From contig NZ_CP182343.1 of assembly GCF_048571125.1 (NCBI RefSeq), positions 3,038,001 through 3,102,000 of the forward strand: a stretch of 64,000 nucleotides of DNA, written 5' to 3'. The DNA is from Arcobacter siniprincipis (lineage in GTDB: Bacteria > Campylobacterota > Campylobacteria > Campylobacterales > Arcobacteraceae). Shown here in pieces: positions 53,863 through 63,632 of this stretch (its first letter is position 1; every line of letters starts with the position of its first letter). The notes beneath the pieces were generated by a model that saw nothing but the letters and a program-made list of their open reading frames with translations, searched no databases and was not told the DNA's origin. Position numbers and translations under genes: made by a program.

Positions 53863-56034
53863 TTGGATAATTTTTTGGATATACAACTAACGAAAGACAA
53901 TATGGATATATTTTATATTAGAAGATCAATAAAAAATGCAATAGACGAAAATCTATATAATTTTCATGGTAAATTTTTAGATTTAGGATGCGGAGATATG
54001 CATTATCGGAAATATATTTCATCTAATTCAGCAATAGAAGAATATATTGGAATAGATATTGAACACCCAAATTATCATAAAGATAAAAAACCTGATTTGT
54101 TTTGGGATGGAGTAAATCTTCCCTTGGAAGATAATAGTATTGATACCATTATGGCAACAGAAGTTTTTGAACATATACCTAATTTACAAAATGTTATTAC
54201 TGAAATAAATAGGGTGTTAAAACCTGGAGGAATGATCTTTTTCACAATTCCATATCTCTGGCCCCTTCATGATGCACCTTTTGATGAATACAGATATACA
54301 CCTTATTCTTTGGAAAGAATATTTAGAAAAGCAAATTTTAATATGATTCAACTTGAACCTACTGGTGGATGGGATGCTTCTTTAGCTCAAATGATAGGTT
54401 TGTGGATAAATAGAAGCCAAAAAACAAATGAAAAAAAAGAAGAACTTAAAGAAAAATACTTCTCTTTATATCAAAATTTAATAGAAACTGATGCTCCTGA
54501 TAATAATTTTACAACAAATAATATGATTACAGGAATTATAGGTACAGCTTTTAAAGATAAAAGGAAAGTTATCGTAGGAAAGAACTTAGCTATATTTACC
54601 CATAACCTGAATGCTATAACAGAAACTTTTATAAAAAAACATATTAATCTAATATGTCCAGATAATACATATATACTAACAAGTAGTAAATCTAATAATA
54701 AAAATATATTACAGGTAACCTCAAAATCTAACTTCTATAAATTTAATAAAGAAGAAGAATCTAAAGTTATAAACTTTTTTGAGAAAAATAATATCACTCA
54801 TATTCTAATAGAGTTTGGAAATATTGGCTCTTCACTTGTAGAATTAAATAGTAGATTACTCCATCTTCCTATCTTTGTATGTTTTCATGGGTATGATGCT
54901 TCTATGATGTTAAGAAAAAAAGAGTCTATCGATTATTATATGTGGATGCAAAGAAACATAAACAATATAATAGTTGGTTCTAAAGATATGAAAAATAGAC
55001 TGATTTCTTCAGGATTTGAAAAAAATAAAATTTTAATAAATAATTATGGCGTTGATATCCCAAATGAAACATCAAAAAATGTTGAAGATGAAGTTTGTAA
55101 ATTTATTTTCATTGGAAGATTAGTAAATAAAAAAGCGCCTTTAGTAACATTGGAAGCATTTTCAAGAACTTTAAAAAAAGTACCAAATATTACATTAGAC
55201 ATTATAGGTGATGATGGTGGTAATGGCTATATGAAAAAAATCAAAGAATACATAAAAAAGCATGATTTAAATGAATCAGTAACTCTCCATGGTAGTCAAG
55301 ATCATTTATATGTACAAGAAAAAGTCATGTCTTCTTCTTGCTATATCCAACATTCTATTATTGATCCTGAGACAGGTGATATGGAAGGTATGCCAAATAT
55401 TCTACTAGAAGCATCTTCTTATGCACTTCCTGTTATTTCTACTTATCATGCGGGTATTCCTGAATGCATAGAAGATGGTATTACCGGCTTTCTAGTACAA
55501 GAGAATGATATCAATAATATGTCAGAAAAAATGGTATTGTTAGCAAAAGATAAAAAATTAAGAAAAAAGATGGGACAAAAAGGCAGAGAAAAAATATCAA
55601 CTAATTTCTCTACTGAAAAGTCTATAAATGGTTTAAAAAAACTTATTTTCAAAAAATCTTTTCCTATACATAATTTTAAATATTACCCATTGGCTAAAAA
55701 AAATATTGAAAATATTGCGTATAATTTTTTATTAAAAGAAATCCAATTACTTCCACCTGAAACTAAAATCATAATATATGGTTTTGGAGAATTAGGAAAT
55801 AGGTTATACCAAAATTTCAAATTAAACAAAAATATTATTGAAATAATAGATAAAAATAAAAAAGGTTATATAATAGATAAAATTAAAATCTCAGAACTTT
55901 CAACTATTAATAACAATGAAAGTTATACTGTATTTATAACTGTTTTAAACAAATCTCACATACCAAGTATTATTGATGGAATTAAATCACATATCCCTAA
56001 TTCTAAAATTATTAGTACTTTAGAACTAACATAA
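53863..56034 (+). CDS. Fused methyltransferase and GT4 glycosyltransferase with Rossmann-like tail
   Basis: 723 residues, TTG start. Residues about 30-180: type-11 SAM methyltransferase (FLDLGCGDMHYRKYI, IMATEVFEHIP, INRVLKPGGMIFFTIPY). Residues about 245-590: GT4 (ILINNYGVDIP, FIFIGRLVNKKAPLVTLEAF, and E-x7-E in DMEGMPNILLEASSYALPV). The C-terminal 90 residues are the shared module (IIIYGFGELGNRLYQNF, EIIDKNKKGY). Three activities in one chain suggest stepwise sugar transfer and modification. Confidence 0.87.
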   Translation: MDNFLDIQLTKDNMDIFYIRRSIKNAIDENLYNFHGKFLDLGCGDMHYRKYISSNSAIEEYIGIDIEHPNYHKDKKPDLFWDGVNLPLEDNSIDTIMATEVFEHIPNLQNVITEINRVLKPGGMIFFTIPYLWPLHDAPFDEYRYTPYSLERIFRKANFNMIQLEPTGGWDASLAQMIGLWINRSQKTNEKKEELKEKYFSLYQNLIETDAPDNNFTTNNMITGIIGTAFKDKRKVIVGKNLAIFTHNLNAITETFIKKHINLICPDNTYILTSSKSNNKNILQVTSKSNFYKFNKEEESKVINFFEKNNITHILIEFGNIGSSLVELNSRLLHLPIFVCFHGYDASMMLRKKESIDYYMWMQRNINNIIVGSKDMKNRLISSGFEKNKILINNYGVDIPNETSKNVEDEVCKFIFIGRLVNKKAPLVTLEAFSRTLKKVPNITLDIIGDDGGNGYMKKIKEYIKKHDLNESVTLHGSQDHLYVQEKVMSSSCYIQHSIIDPETGDMEGMPNILLEASSYALPVISTYHAGIPECIEDGITGFLVQENDINNMSEKMVLLAKDKKLRKKMGQKGREKISTNFSTEKSINGLKKLIFKKSFPIHNFKYYPLAKKNIENIAYNFLLKEIQLLPPETKIIIYGFGELGNRLYQNFKLNKNIIEIIDKNKKGYIIDKIKISELSTINNNESYTVFITVLNKSHIPSIIDGIKSHIPNSKIISTLELT

Positions 56035-56043
56035 AGGAGTTAC

Positions 56044-56706
56044 ATGAAAAGATTCTGTCCCATTTGTAAAACACATTCAGAAGAATTTGAAGAATTTGGA
56101 TTTATACCAAGAAAAAACGCGAGATGTCCTAAGTGTGGTTCTCTTGAACGTCATAGACTAATCTGGTTATATATAAAAGAGAAAACAGGATTTTTAAAAG
56201 ATATAAATAAAAAAATGCTACATGTTGCACCTGAAGCTATTTTTCAAAACCTTTTTCAAAAGCAATTAGGAAAGAATTATCTATCTTCTGATATTTGTGA
56301 TCCTAAAGCTATGGTGCAAATGGATATTACAGATATTAATTATCCTAATAACAGTTTTGATTATATATATTGTAGTCATGTTTTAGAACATATCGAAGAC
56401 GATATAATGGCTATGAAAGAACTATATAGAGTTTTATCACAAGAAGGATAGGCAATACTTTTAGTACCAATAATGGTAGAGACTGAAACATTTGAAGATT
56501 TTACAATAGTTGATAAAGAAGAAAGATTAAAAATATATGGGCATCCTGACCATGTAAGAAATTATGGTTGTGATTATCCTGATAGGTTAAAAAAAGCAGG
56601 ATTTGATGTAGATATAATTTACCCTAAAGATTTTCTAAGTAATGATGAAATTAAACTTATGGGTATTACATCAGCTGCAGGTGAAATTTATTTTTGTAAA
56701 AAATAG
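56044..56706 (+). pseudogene. SAM methyltransferase split by a single in-frame stop
   Basis: The reading frame would be 220 residues but for a TAG at 56449-56451. The upstream part has a zinc-type start (CPICKTHSEEF...ARCPKCGSLERHRLIW) and methyltransferase motifs (SSDICDPKAMVQMDI, DYIYCSHVLEHIEDDIMAMKELYRVL). The downstream part, in the same frame, completes the fold (AILLVPIMVETE, ITSAAGEIYFCKK). Related proteins have Trp at this place (GGWAIL), so TGG to TAG is likely. Readthrough is possible but unproven. Confidence 0.82.
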
Positions 56707-56724
56707 TTTATTAAAAGGATAATA

Positions 56725-57816
56725 TTGAATCAAAAAAAAGTGAGCATAATAATGCCATCATACAATAGAAGTACTCTTATTGCCAAAACAATAACTAATG
56801 TATTTGAACAGACATATTCTAATATAGAGCTAATAGTTATAGATGATGGTTCTAAAGATCATACGAAAGAAATATTAAATAACTTTTCAGACTCAAGATT
56901 AAAATATTTTTATCAAAATAATGCAGGTGCCTGCGTTGCAAGAAATCATGGTCTCAAAGTTGCATCTGGGGACTATATAATGTTTATGGATTCTGATGAT
57001 TTAATGGATCCAATTAAAATAGAAAAACAAGTTCAAGCACTAGAAAATTCTAATGCACCATTTGCAATATGTGATTTTACTTTTGTCCATGAAGACAAAG
57101 AAGAAATTGTTTACAATAATGGTAACTTACATGAAAATATAATTAATTTTAAAAGTCCATTTATTATGACTACTTTAATGAGAAAGGAAAGTATTCCAAA
57201 AAGTTTAATTTGGAATAAACAATTACAAAGACAACAAGATATGGATTTTTTATTTAGATATTTTACTCTTTATGATAAATGGGAATATACACCAGGTGAT
57301 TTTTGTAAATATATTCAACATGAACATGGAAGGATATCAAATAGTTATAACATGGGCTTACAAATTCACGAATTAAAAAAATCTATGATTGATTTCTTTA
57401 CCAATCACGATGATTTAATCCCTGAAAAAAACAAAAGTATATGTACTCTTTATTGTAAGACATTAGATAGCATAAAATTAAAAGAGTTTTCAAGAGATTA
57501 TGGATTACTTTTTGAAAAAATTATGGCATTAAAAAACAATGGTGAAAAGTATGTAATTTTTGGAAAAGGAAGTATGGGAAAAACAATCTTTAGTCTTTTA
57601 AATGAACAGGTAATAACATTCATTGATTCAACATCTGAAAAAGTTGAAAAAGAAATAGAAAAAGAAGAAGTTTATAGTGCCCAAATTTTAAATAATTTAG
57701 AATATGATAAAGTTTTAGTTAGTTTACTGGGGAGAAAAAGACCTGTTATTAGACATTTGACAACATTATTTAATATACCAGAAAATAAAATACTTACATT
57801 TGAAGATGATGAATAA
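56725..57816 (+). CDS. GT2 glycosyltransferase with Rossmann-like tail
   Basis: 363 residues, TTG start after AAAGGATAATA. VSIIMPSYNRSTLIAKTI, IELIVIDDGSKDHT and the DXD region YIMFMDSDDLMDP are GT-A hallmarks. QRQQDMDFLFRYF is the acceptor site. The last 90 residues are the shared module (YVIFGKGSMGKTIFSLL, TFIDSTSEK). The start of the next gene overlaps by 17 bases. Confidence 0.89.
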   Translation: MNQKKVSIIMPSYNRSTLIAKTITNVFEQTYSNIELIVIDDGSKDHTKEILNNFSDSRLKYFYQNNAGACVARNHGLKVASGDYIMFMDSDDLMDPIKIEKQVQALENSNAPFAICDFTFVHEDKEEIVYNNGNLHENIINFKSPFIMTTLMRKESIPKSLIWNKQLQRQQDMDFLFRYFTLYDKWEYTPGDFCKYIQHEHGRISNSYNMGLQIHELKKSMIDFFTNHDDLIPEKNKSICTLYCKTLDSIKLKEFSRDYGLLFEKIMALKNNGEKYVIFGKGSMGKTIFSLLNEQVITFIDSTSEKVEKEIEKEEVYSAQILNNLEYDKVLVSLLGRKRPVIRHLTTLFNIPENKILTFEDDE

Positions 57817-58867
57817 TATGTTATATCCTACTATTTCAATTATAACTGTTACTTACAACGCAAAAAAATACTTGGAAAAAACAATAATAAGTGTATTGAG
57901 TCAAGAATATGAAAAAATAGAATATATTATAATTGATGGTGCAAGCACGGATGGAACTATAAATATTATTAGAAAATATGAAAAAGACATAACATATTGG
58001 GTAAGTAAACCAGATAAAGGTATTTATGATGCTATGAATAAAGCAATTAATATTGCTACTGGAGAATGGATTAACTTTATGAATGCAGGAGATGTATTTT
58101 CTTCAAAAAGTACAATAAAAAATATTTTTTCAAATACATATAATGAAGACATCCTATACTCTGATAGTAATATCATTGATAATAGTGGGACGATTATTAG
58201 AACTGCAAAAGCTACTAATTTAGAAAAGTTATTAAAACCTGAAATGCCATTTATTCATCAAAGTGTTTTTGTAAGAAGATCCCTTTTAGAAAAATTTCCT
58301 TTTAGAACAGATTATTTTTTAGCATCTGACTTAGATTTTTTTATTAAACTATATATAAAAGGTTATAAATTCAAATACTTACCTAATATAATAATATCAA
58401 ACTTCTTAGTAGGAGGTCTTCATACAAACAATATGATTAAATATATAGCAGAAGGCACAAATTCATTAATAAACTTACATCCAGACATAAAAAAGTACAC
58501 TAAAGAGTTAGGTATAGTTAATGCTTTTGAAGATTTAAATAATAATTATCAAAAATCAAACTTCCCACATAACTTAAGTAAGCTATTATCAAATGTAGAA
58601 AGTATCTTATCTAAAAAAAATAATGTATTGATATATGGATATGGTCTTTTTGGAAAATTATTATATTCTCACTATAAAAATAAAGTTATAGGAGTCATAG
58701 ATAACAATTTAGAAAAGGAACAAGATGTACAAACTATTATAATTTCTGATATTCCAAAGTACAATTATGATTGGATCATCATTTCTCTTTTAGGTCGAGA
58801 GGAAGAAGTAAAGCAAGCTTTACTTTTAGAAGGAGTTCCTTCAAATAAAATAATAACTATACTTTAA
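57800..58867 (+). CDS. GT2 glycosyltransferase with Rossmann-like tail
   Basis: 355 residues. SIITVTYNAKKYLEKTI, IEYIIIDGASTDGTINII, and the KPDKGIYDAMNKAINIATGEW segment typical of WcaA-like enzymes that make polysaccharide repeat units. FMNAGDVF is the DXD-like region. The C-terminal module starts with VLIYGYGLFGKLLYSHY and GVIDNNLEKE. Convergent with the next gene, with an 11-base overlap. Confidence 0.88.
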   Translation: MKMMNNMLYPTISIITVTYNAKKYLEKTIISVLSQEYEKIEYIIIDGASTDGTINIIRKYEKDITYWVSKPDKGIYDAMNKAINIATGEWINFMNAGDVFSSKSTIKNIFSNTYNEDILYSDSNIIDNSGTIIRTAKATNLEKLLKPEMPFIHQSVFVRRSLLEKFPFRTDYFLASDLDFFIKLYIKGYKFKYLPNIIISNFLVGGLHTNNMIKYIAEGTNSLINLHPDIKKYTKELGIVNAFEDLNNNYQKSNFPHNLSKLLSNVESILSKKNNVLIYGYGLFGKLLYSHYKNKVIGVIDNNLEKEQDVQTIIISDIPKYNYDWIIISLLGREEEVKQALLLEGVPSNKIITIL

Positions 58868-61190
58868 CAATTCCATTTATGCAATCAATAATATTTACAC
58901 TTATGTCATGTGAGTGACAACATTCACTAATATATTCATGTATTGGGTCAATAAAAGCTCCACTTGCAATTAAGATATTCGAATTATTTACTATCGTATT
59001 TTCAAGAGTATCAACTATAAATTTATCGACTCTATATGTACCAGAAATAGCTTTTGAATCAATCAACCCTAGAACTTTTACATTATTATCATCTAATTTA
59101 GGGAGTAACTTCTTAAAAAAATCTCCCGTTCCAAAAATATATATTTCTTCTATATTATTATTCTTTAATGTATTTACTAAATTTGTAATAGCAATATTTG
59201 TGTCTCTTAAGTCAAATATCCCTTTATGTAAGGAAATCTCATATTGATTAATTTGAGTGATAAAACCTTCGACCCATTCAAAATATTCTTTCTTATAGTT
59301 AAAATAATTCAAATGATTTATATATAAATTATCTTTATAATATTTGTCTTGTTCTTCTAAATCAACTATTTTCTTTACTTTTACATTACGTCCAGCACCA
59401 ATGTCAAAAGTAAGATTTCCTAAAAAATTAGCTTCATCTATAGTAGGTAACTCAATTACTCTAGATAATAACTTAATTAACTCTTCACTCTTATATTTAT
59501 TTTCTTCTAATTTATACAGTTTAGCCATCTCAAAAAATACTTCTATTCCATAATTAAATGATTCAATTATTTTAGAAGGTACCTGTTCCGTAGGTTTTGT
59601 AATAGCTTTAACAATATTTTGTATTTCTTCATAACCAATTGTGGTGTCTTCTAAACCATTAAATAATACTTCAGTTGCTGCTGGTGAACGATATAAAGAT
59701 TTTATATTCTTTGTATTATCTTCCTCATTGTGAAAAAAGCTTAATGTAATCTTTTTAATTGCATTATCTAATCCTTGTTCACTCATATAAAATAACCCAT
59801 TCAATTTAGAGACTCTGCATATATTTTCTAGACGCTTTAAGACTGTACCTGTTGATCCAAAATCAATTATTATTGAATTATGTTTTACTCCTAAATCTTC
59901 AATATATTTTGATATTAGCATTCTTTCATGTTCAATATTTCTTTTAATTAACAACTCATTTAGTTTAATATCATCATATATTATTTTTAATAAACTAATA
60001 TTATTTACTTGTATTAACTTTGTATCTCCAACGAATAAATTTTTGTGCTTATAAATAATATCATTTGTAATATTTATCTTTAAAAGCTTATAAAAATCTT
60101 CTACACATATAGATTGATAAAGATAATTATTTATAAAAGTATTATCATCTTCGTTTAGTAATTCATCAATATCCAAACAGGCAAGATATGTTGAATGACG
60201 AGAGGCATATATTAAATTAATATCAATATTAGGATTTAATAAGGTTAAGCATTTTCCAAATATTTGCCCTTCTCTCATAACAAAATTTATCTGTTCTAAA
60301 TTATACTTTTTATAAATATCTAAAATCCAATTTGAGAAATACCATAAGATAGGTCCATATATCATAGATCCTAAAGTGTAAAAGAAAGTACTTTTTTCAT
60401 CAAAATAAGGATTAAGTATACAAGATAAGACTCTTAAATTATTATATTTTGGAAACTTATTATTTAAATATTTATACTCAAAAGATTGCATTTCTAAGGC
60501 ATAATTATTTAAATTATAATATATAGTATTAATTCCCATCTTTTGAGGAACAATAATATCTGAATTATTATTATCACCAATATGAAGTTGTTCATTAAAG
60601 GTATATTCAAGTTTTTCATTTATTAAATGAAATAATTTACCACTAAATTTTGCTACTTTATATTCACTAGAAATAAATATATCTGAAATAATATTTTTAT
60701 TCTTAAGCTTAGATAATACTAATTTATCTATGTGTTCATTTGATAAATATATATCAGATATCAATATAATCTTTTTATTATACTTATGAGCTAAATATAT
60801 CCATTCCTCTATTTGTCTATTAATATATAAATTTTTGTTTTCAACTGATAATTCAATATTCATAATAATATTTTGTTGCTTTTCAGTTATAGGTAATTGC
60901 TTATAAATATCTTTCAATGTAATATCGTCTTGGCATGTTTTTCTTAATTCTCTAGCTAATCGCTCTGCTTTAACTCTATATTCTTTAAATAAATATTTTG
61001 ATTTAAATATTTTTTTAACAAATTTATTTTTACCTACTTTTAAAAAGATATCATGTGGCTTTGATACTTTCCGAAAAACTAAAGTTTCAAAAATATCAAA
61101 AGACACTAACATTATTTGAGGACTTTCTAAATATTCTAAATATTCTTTTTCTAATTTGCTATTTTGATAAAAATATTTATGCTTGAACAT
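58857..61190 (-). CDS. HAD-like glycan-locus protein with Rossmann-like tail
   Basis: 777 residues. N-terminal HAD-type phosphatase: SFDIFETLVFRK (nucleophile Asp near residue 31; Glu where Asp is usual), LISDIYLS and IGDNNNSDIIV. The central region (residues about 255-660) is like proteins fused to HAD domains in polysaccharide loci, with VMREGQIFGKCL, YASRHSTYLACL, and IIIDFGSTGTVL. The C-terminal 100 residues are the shared module (IYIFGTGDFFKKLL, LIDSKAISGT). Function unknown beyond the domains. Confidence 0.75.
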   Translation of the reverse strand: MFKHKYFYQNSKLEKEYLEYLESPQIMLVSFDIFETLVFRKVSKPHDIFLKVGKNKFVKKIFKSKYLFKEYRVKAERLARELRKTCQDDITLKDIYKQLPITEKQQNIIMNIELSVENKNLYINRQIEEWIYLAHKYNKKIILISDIYLSNEHIDKLVLSKLKNKNIISDIFISSEYKVAKFSGKLFHLINEKLEYTFNEQLHIGDNNNSDIIVPQKMGINTIYYNLNNYALEMQSFEYKYLNNKFPKYNNLRVLSCILNPYFDEKSTFFYTLGSMIYGPILWYFSNWILDIYKKYNLEQINFVMREGQIFGKCLTLLNPNIDINLIYASRHSTYLACLDIDELLNEDDNTFINNYLYQSICVEDFYKLLKINITNDIIYKHKNLFVGDTKLIQVNNISLLKIIYDDIKLNELLIKRNIEHERMLISKYIEDLGVKHNSIIIDFGSTGTVLKRLENICRVSKLNGLFYMSEQGLDNAIKKITLSFFHNEEDNTKNIKSLYRSPAATEVLFNGLEDTTIGYEEIQNIVKAITKPTEQVPSKIIESFNYGIEVFFEMAKLYKLEENKYKSEELIKLLSRVIELPTIDEANFLGNLTFDIGAGRNVKVKKIVDLEEQDKYYKDNLYINHLNYFNYKKEYFEWVEGFITQINQYEISLHKGIFDLRDTNIAITNLVNTLKNNNIEEIYIFGTGDFFKKLLPKLDDNNVKVLGLIDSKAISGTYRVDKFIVDTLENTIVNNSNILIASGAFIDPIHEYISECCHSHDISVNIIDCINGIVKV

Positions 61191-61195
61191 TTAAA

Positions 61196-62326
61196 CTATT
61201 TCTTTGCAACAAATATTATATAATGACCATCATCTATTTCTTCAATACTAGAAGGTTCTTCTCTTTTTTGTTGAAAATACTGAATATTATTAAATCCGTA
61301 TTTTTTCAAAATATCATCGATTTCTTTTACTGTAAAATGTCTTGTGTGAAATAAAAAATTTTGTTGAATAAATGGCATAATAGTTTCATTTGGTGTTGAA
61401 CCAATGAACAAACCATCATCTTTAATACTTTTAGCAATCTTTTCAATATATTTTTCAGGTGAAGGAAGATGTTCTATTGTTTCAAAAGAAATAAAATAAT
61501 CTGCCTTTTGAACTTCTAATTCATCATTCTCTAAATTTACGATTTTAAACTCTATTTTTTCGTCATTAAAATGCTCTTTAGCATGAGAAATAGCATCTTG
61601 AGAAATATCTAGACTTTGAACTATCTTTGTATTTGAATTCTGGGCTAATACATAAGAACCATATCCCACACCACAAGCACCATCTACTACTATAGAATTT
61701 TGCTTTGTAATATATTTTGAAGCAAAAAGATACCTATTTAAATGATCTTTTCTTATTTGTTCAAGTGTTGTTCCAACTTGCCTTTCTCCACTATACTTTG
61801 GTTTATTTGCTTTAACAATTAACTCTTTTTCATCTTCTATTTGCACACTAATATTTACAAAACCTATTCTTTCTAAAAGAAGTTTTATTCTTTTTTCATT
61901 GTAACCTGATTTATGAATATCTTCATAAGAAGTACTGTAATCACTTTGCCAAGGATCACATTTATTTTGTTCTCCCCAAAATCCAACAAAACTACTCTTA
62001 GCATCAGATAACTTATTTTTAAGGCTCTCTTCATTCCATTCAGCGCTAAGCCATAAGTTACAATAATAATCCATATTTGGCACAATAAACTCTATTTTCC
62101 CATTTGTTTTTAATATTTTAAACCAATCTCTTAGTACTCTATCTGCTTCATAATTCGTTAAGTATTGAAGTAAATTTATTGAATATATAAAATTAACTTC
62201 CATTAAGTATGTTGATAATTCCCAAGGACTACAAACATAATCAATATGTTCAAATTTTTTAACATCGCAATGAAAGAAACCTTCTTTTCTATCTTCTTTA
62301 CACCCAACATATATATTTTTATCCAT
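61196..62326 (-). CDS. Tandem methyltransferase-like protein
   Basis: 376 residues with two class I folds. The first (about 1-165) is a degenerate version (YICGCK-like start, SINLLQYLTNYEADRVLRDW, TNGKIEFIVPNMDYY) without a clear Gly motif. The second (about 185-376) is intact: SIVVDGACGVGYGSYVLAQN, QSLDISQDAISHAKEHF, ISFETIEHLPSPEKYI and DDGLFIGSTPN. Overlaps the next gene by 8 bases. Confidence 0.82.
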   Translation of the reverse strand: MDKNIYVGCKEDRKEGFFHCDVKKFEHIDYVCSPWELSTYLMEVNFIYSINLLQYLTNYEADRVLRDWFKILKTNGKIEFIVPNMDYYCNLWLSAEWNEESLKNKLSDAKSSFVGFWGEQNKCDPWQSDYSTSYEDIHKSGYNEKRIKLLLERIGFVNISVQIEDEKELIVKANKPKYSGERQVGTTLEQIRKDHLNRYLFASKYITKQNSIVVDGACGVGYGSYVLAQNSNTKIVQSLDISQDAISHAKEHFNDEKIEFKIVNLENDELEVQKADYFISFETIEHLPSPEKYIEKIAKSIKDDGLFIGSTPNETIMPFIQQNFLFHTRHFTVKEIDDILKKYGFNNIQYFQQKREEPSSIEEIDDGHYIIFVAKK

Positions 62327-63632
62327 AAATTTCCTTTAATCTTTTGTCCAAATATGCCATTACAAAGTTATCTACAAAATAACTAATATTTTCTTTATCT
62401 GTTATGTTGATATTTTTTCTTTCCATAAAATATGATATAAACTTTTTAATATATTCTATGTTTTTATTTGTTAATTTTGGTATTAAATTATCTTCTAAAT
62501 CTTTAAAGTCTTTTATATTAAAAGTAGCACTTTGATAATCAACTTCTCCAAATGTAACTACTGGTTTAAGATGAAATAATGATTCAAACCCAACTCCTGA
62601 ATTGATTGTATACACTGCCATTGATTTTTTTATGGCAATATGTATTGAACCTTCATAAATAGTTATATTATTATTCTTTTTAAACTCATTTATGAGACTA
62701 TCTACTTCTTTTAAAAAGCATCGAGGATGTCTTTTTATTACTATACTAATATTCTTTTTATTTAATAGCTCAACAACTCTTTTTATCCAAATAATAGGTT
62801 CAAAATATGCTTTTTTCATCACACTATCATCAAAAACTTGTAAAGGAATAAAAATAAAATTATCAGGTAATTTTTCTTCTTTTAAATGAGGTTGAATATA
62901 TTTACTCAAATTTTTATCAATATACTTTTCTTTATAAAATAAAAAATCTTTTTGTGCTTTATTAATATCTACTTTTTCTATTTCATTTAGTTCATTTTTA
63001 TCACAACACAAAGAGCTCCAACCACTATAACCCATGTTATCAATATTTATTATATCGAAAAAATACCCCTCTTTAAAATGAATTTTATTAGGATCATTTT
63101 TCCCAAAACTATGATAACTAAAAAGCAAAGAATTTTCTTTTATCTGTCTTTTTCTAAAATAATTTTCATCATTGTGTTCTGTTGGAACTGTTATGATTTT
63201 CTGATTAAACTTTAACAATTCTTCTAATAATAAAGGTAAAAAAGCATGACTAGAATCTTTGCCATTTTTAGCTTGAAAATCTGGTGTTTCAACTTCAAAG
63301 AAAAAATCTTTTGGAAAGAATCTTGATATTTGTCTAGATTCAATTAATAATTTATTTTTTAAATTACTTAACTGTTTATAAATCTCAAAAGAATGATTTC
63401 CACAAATAATGATTAAAGCATTCTTTAGTTTCTGAAGTTCTAAAAAATCAATAATAGGAATAGATAAAAAAGATTCTTCTTTTTTATTATTATCAAAAAT
63501 ATAGTCAATATTTGAAAAAAGTTCATAGTTCTCAATCAAAAACTTTGTTCTAAGTGATGCTCCACAAAAAACTATTATTCCATCATGTTTTTTTATATTT
63601 TGTATTAATTTCTCTGTATTTTGAATCATCAT
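62319..63632 (-). CDS. Capsule-synthesis-like glycosyltransferase with N-terminal Rossmann-like module
   Basis: 437 residues. The N-terminal 110 residues are a variant of the shared module (IVFCGASLRTKFLIENY, YIFDNNKKEE). The rest resembles the capsule synthesis (Kps/Lip) family: FIFIPLQVFDDSVM, VIKRHPRCF, and YTINSGVGFESLFHLKPVVTFG near residue 345. Such proteins transfer sugars or Kdo to build capsule or polymer ends. Overlaps the next gene by 4 bases (ATGA-type). Confidence 0.77.
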   Translation of the reverse strand: MMIQNTEKLIQNIKKHDGIIVFCGASLRTKFLIENYELFSNIDYIFDNNKKEESFLSIPIIDFLELQKLKNALIIICGNHSFEIYKQLSNLKNKLLIESRQISRFFPKDFFFEVETPDFQAKNGKDSSHAFLPLLLEELLKFNQKIITVPTEHNDENYFRKRQIKENSLLFSYHSFGKNDPNKIHFKEGYFFDIINIDNMGYSGWSSLCCDKNELNEIEKVDINKAQKDFLFYKEKYIDKNLSKYIQPHLKEEKLPDNFIFIPLQVFDDSVMKKAYFEPIIWIKRVVELLNKKNISIVIKRHPRCFLKEVDSLINEFKKNNNITIYEGSIHIAIKKSMAVYTINSGVGFESLFHLKPVVTFGEVDYQSATFNIKDFKDLEDNLIPKLTNKNIEYIKKFISYFMERKNINITDKENISYFVDNFVMAYLDKRLKEIYG

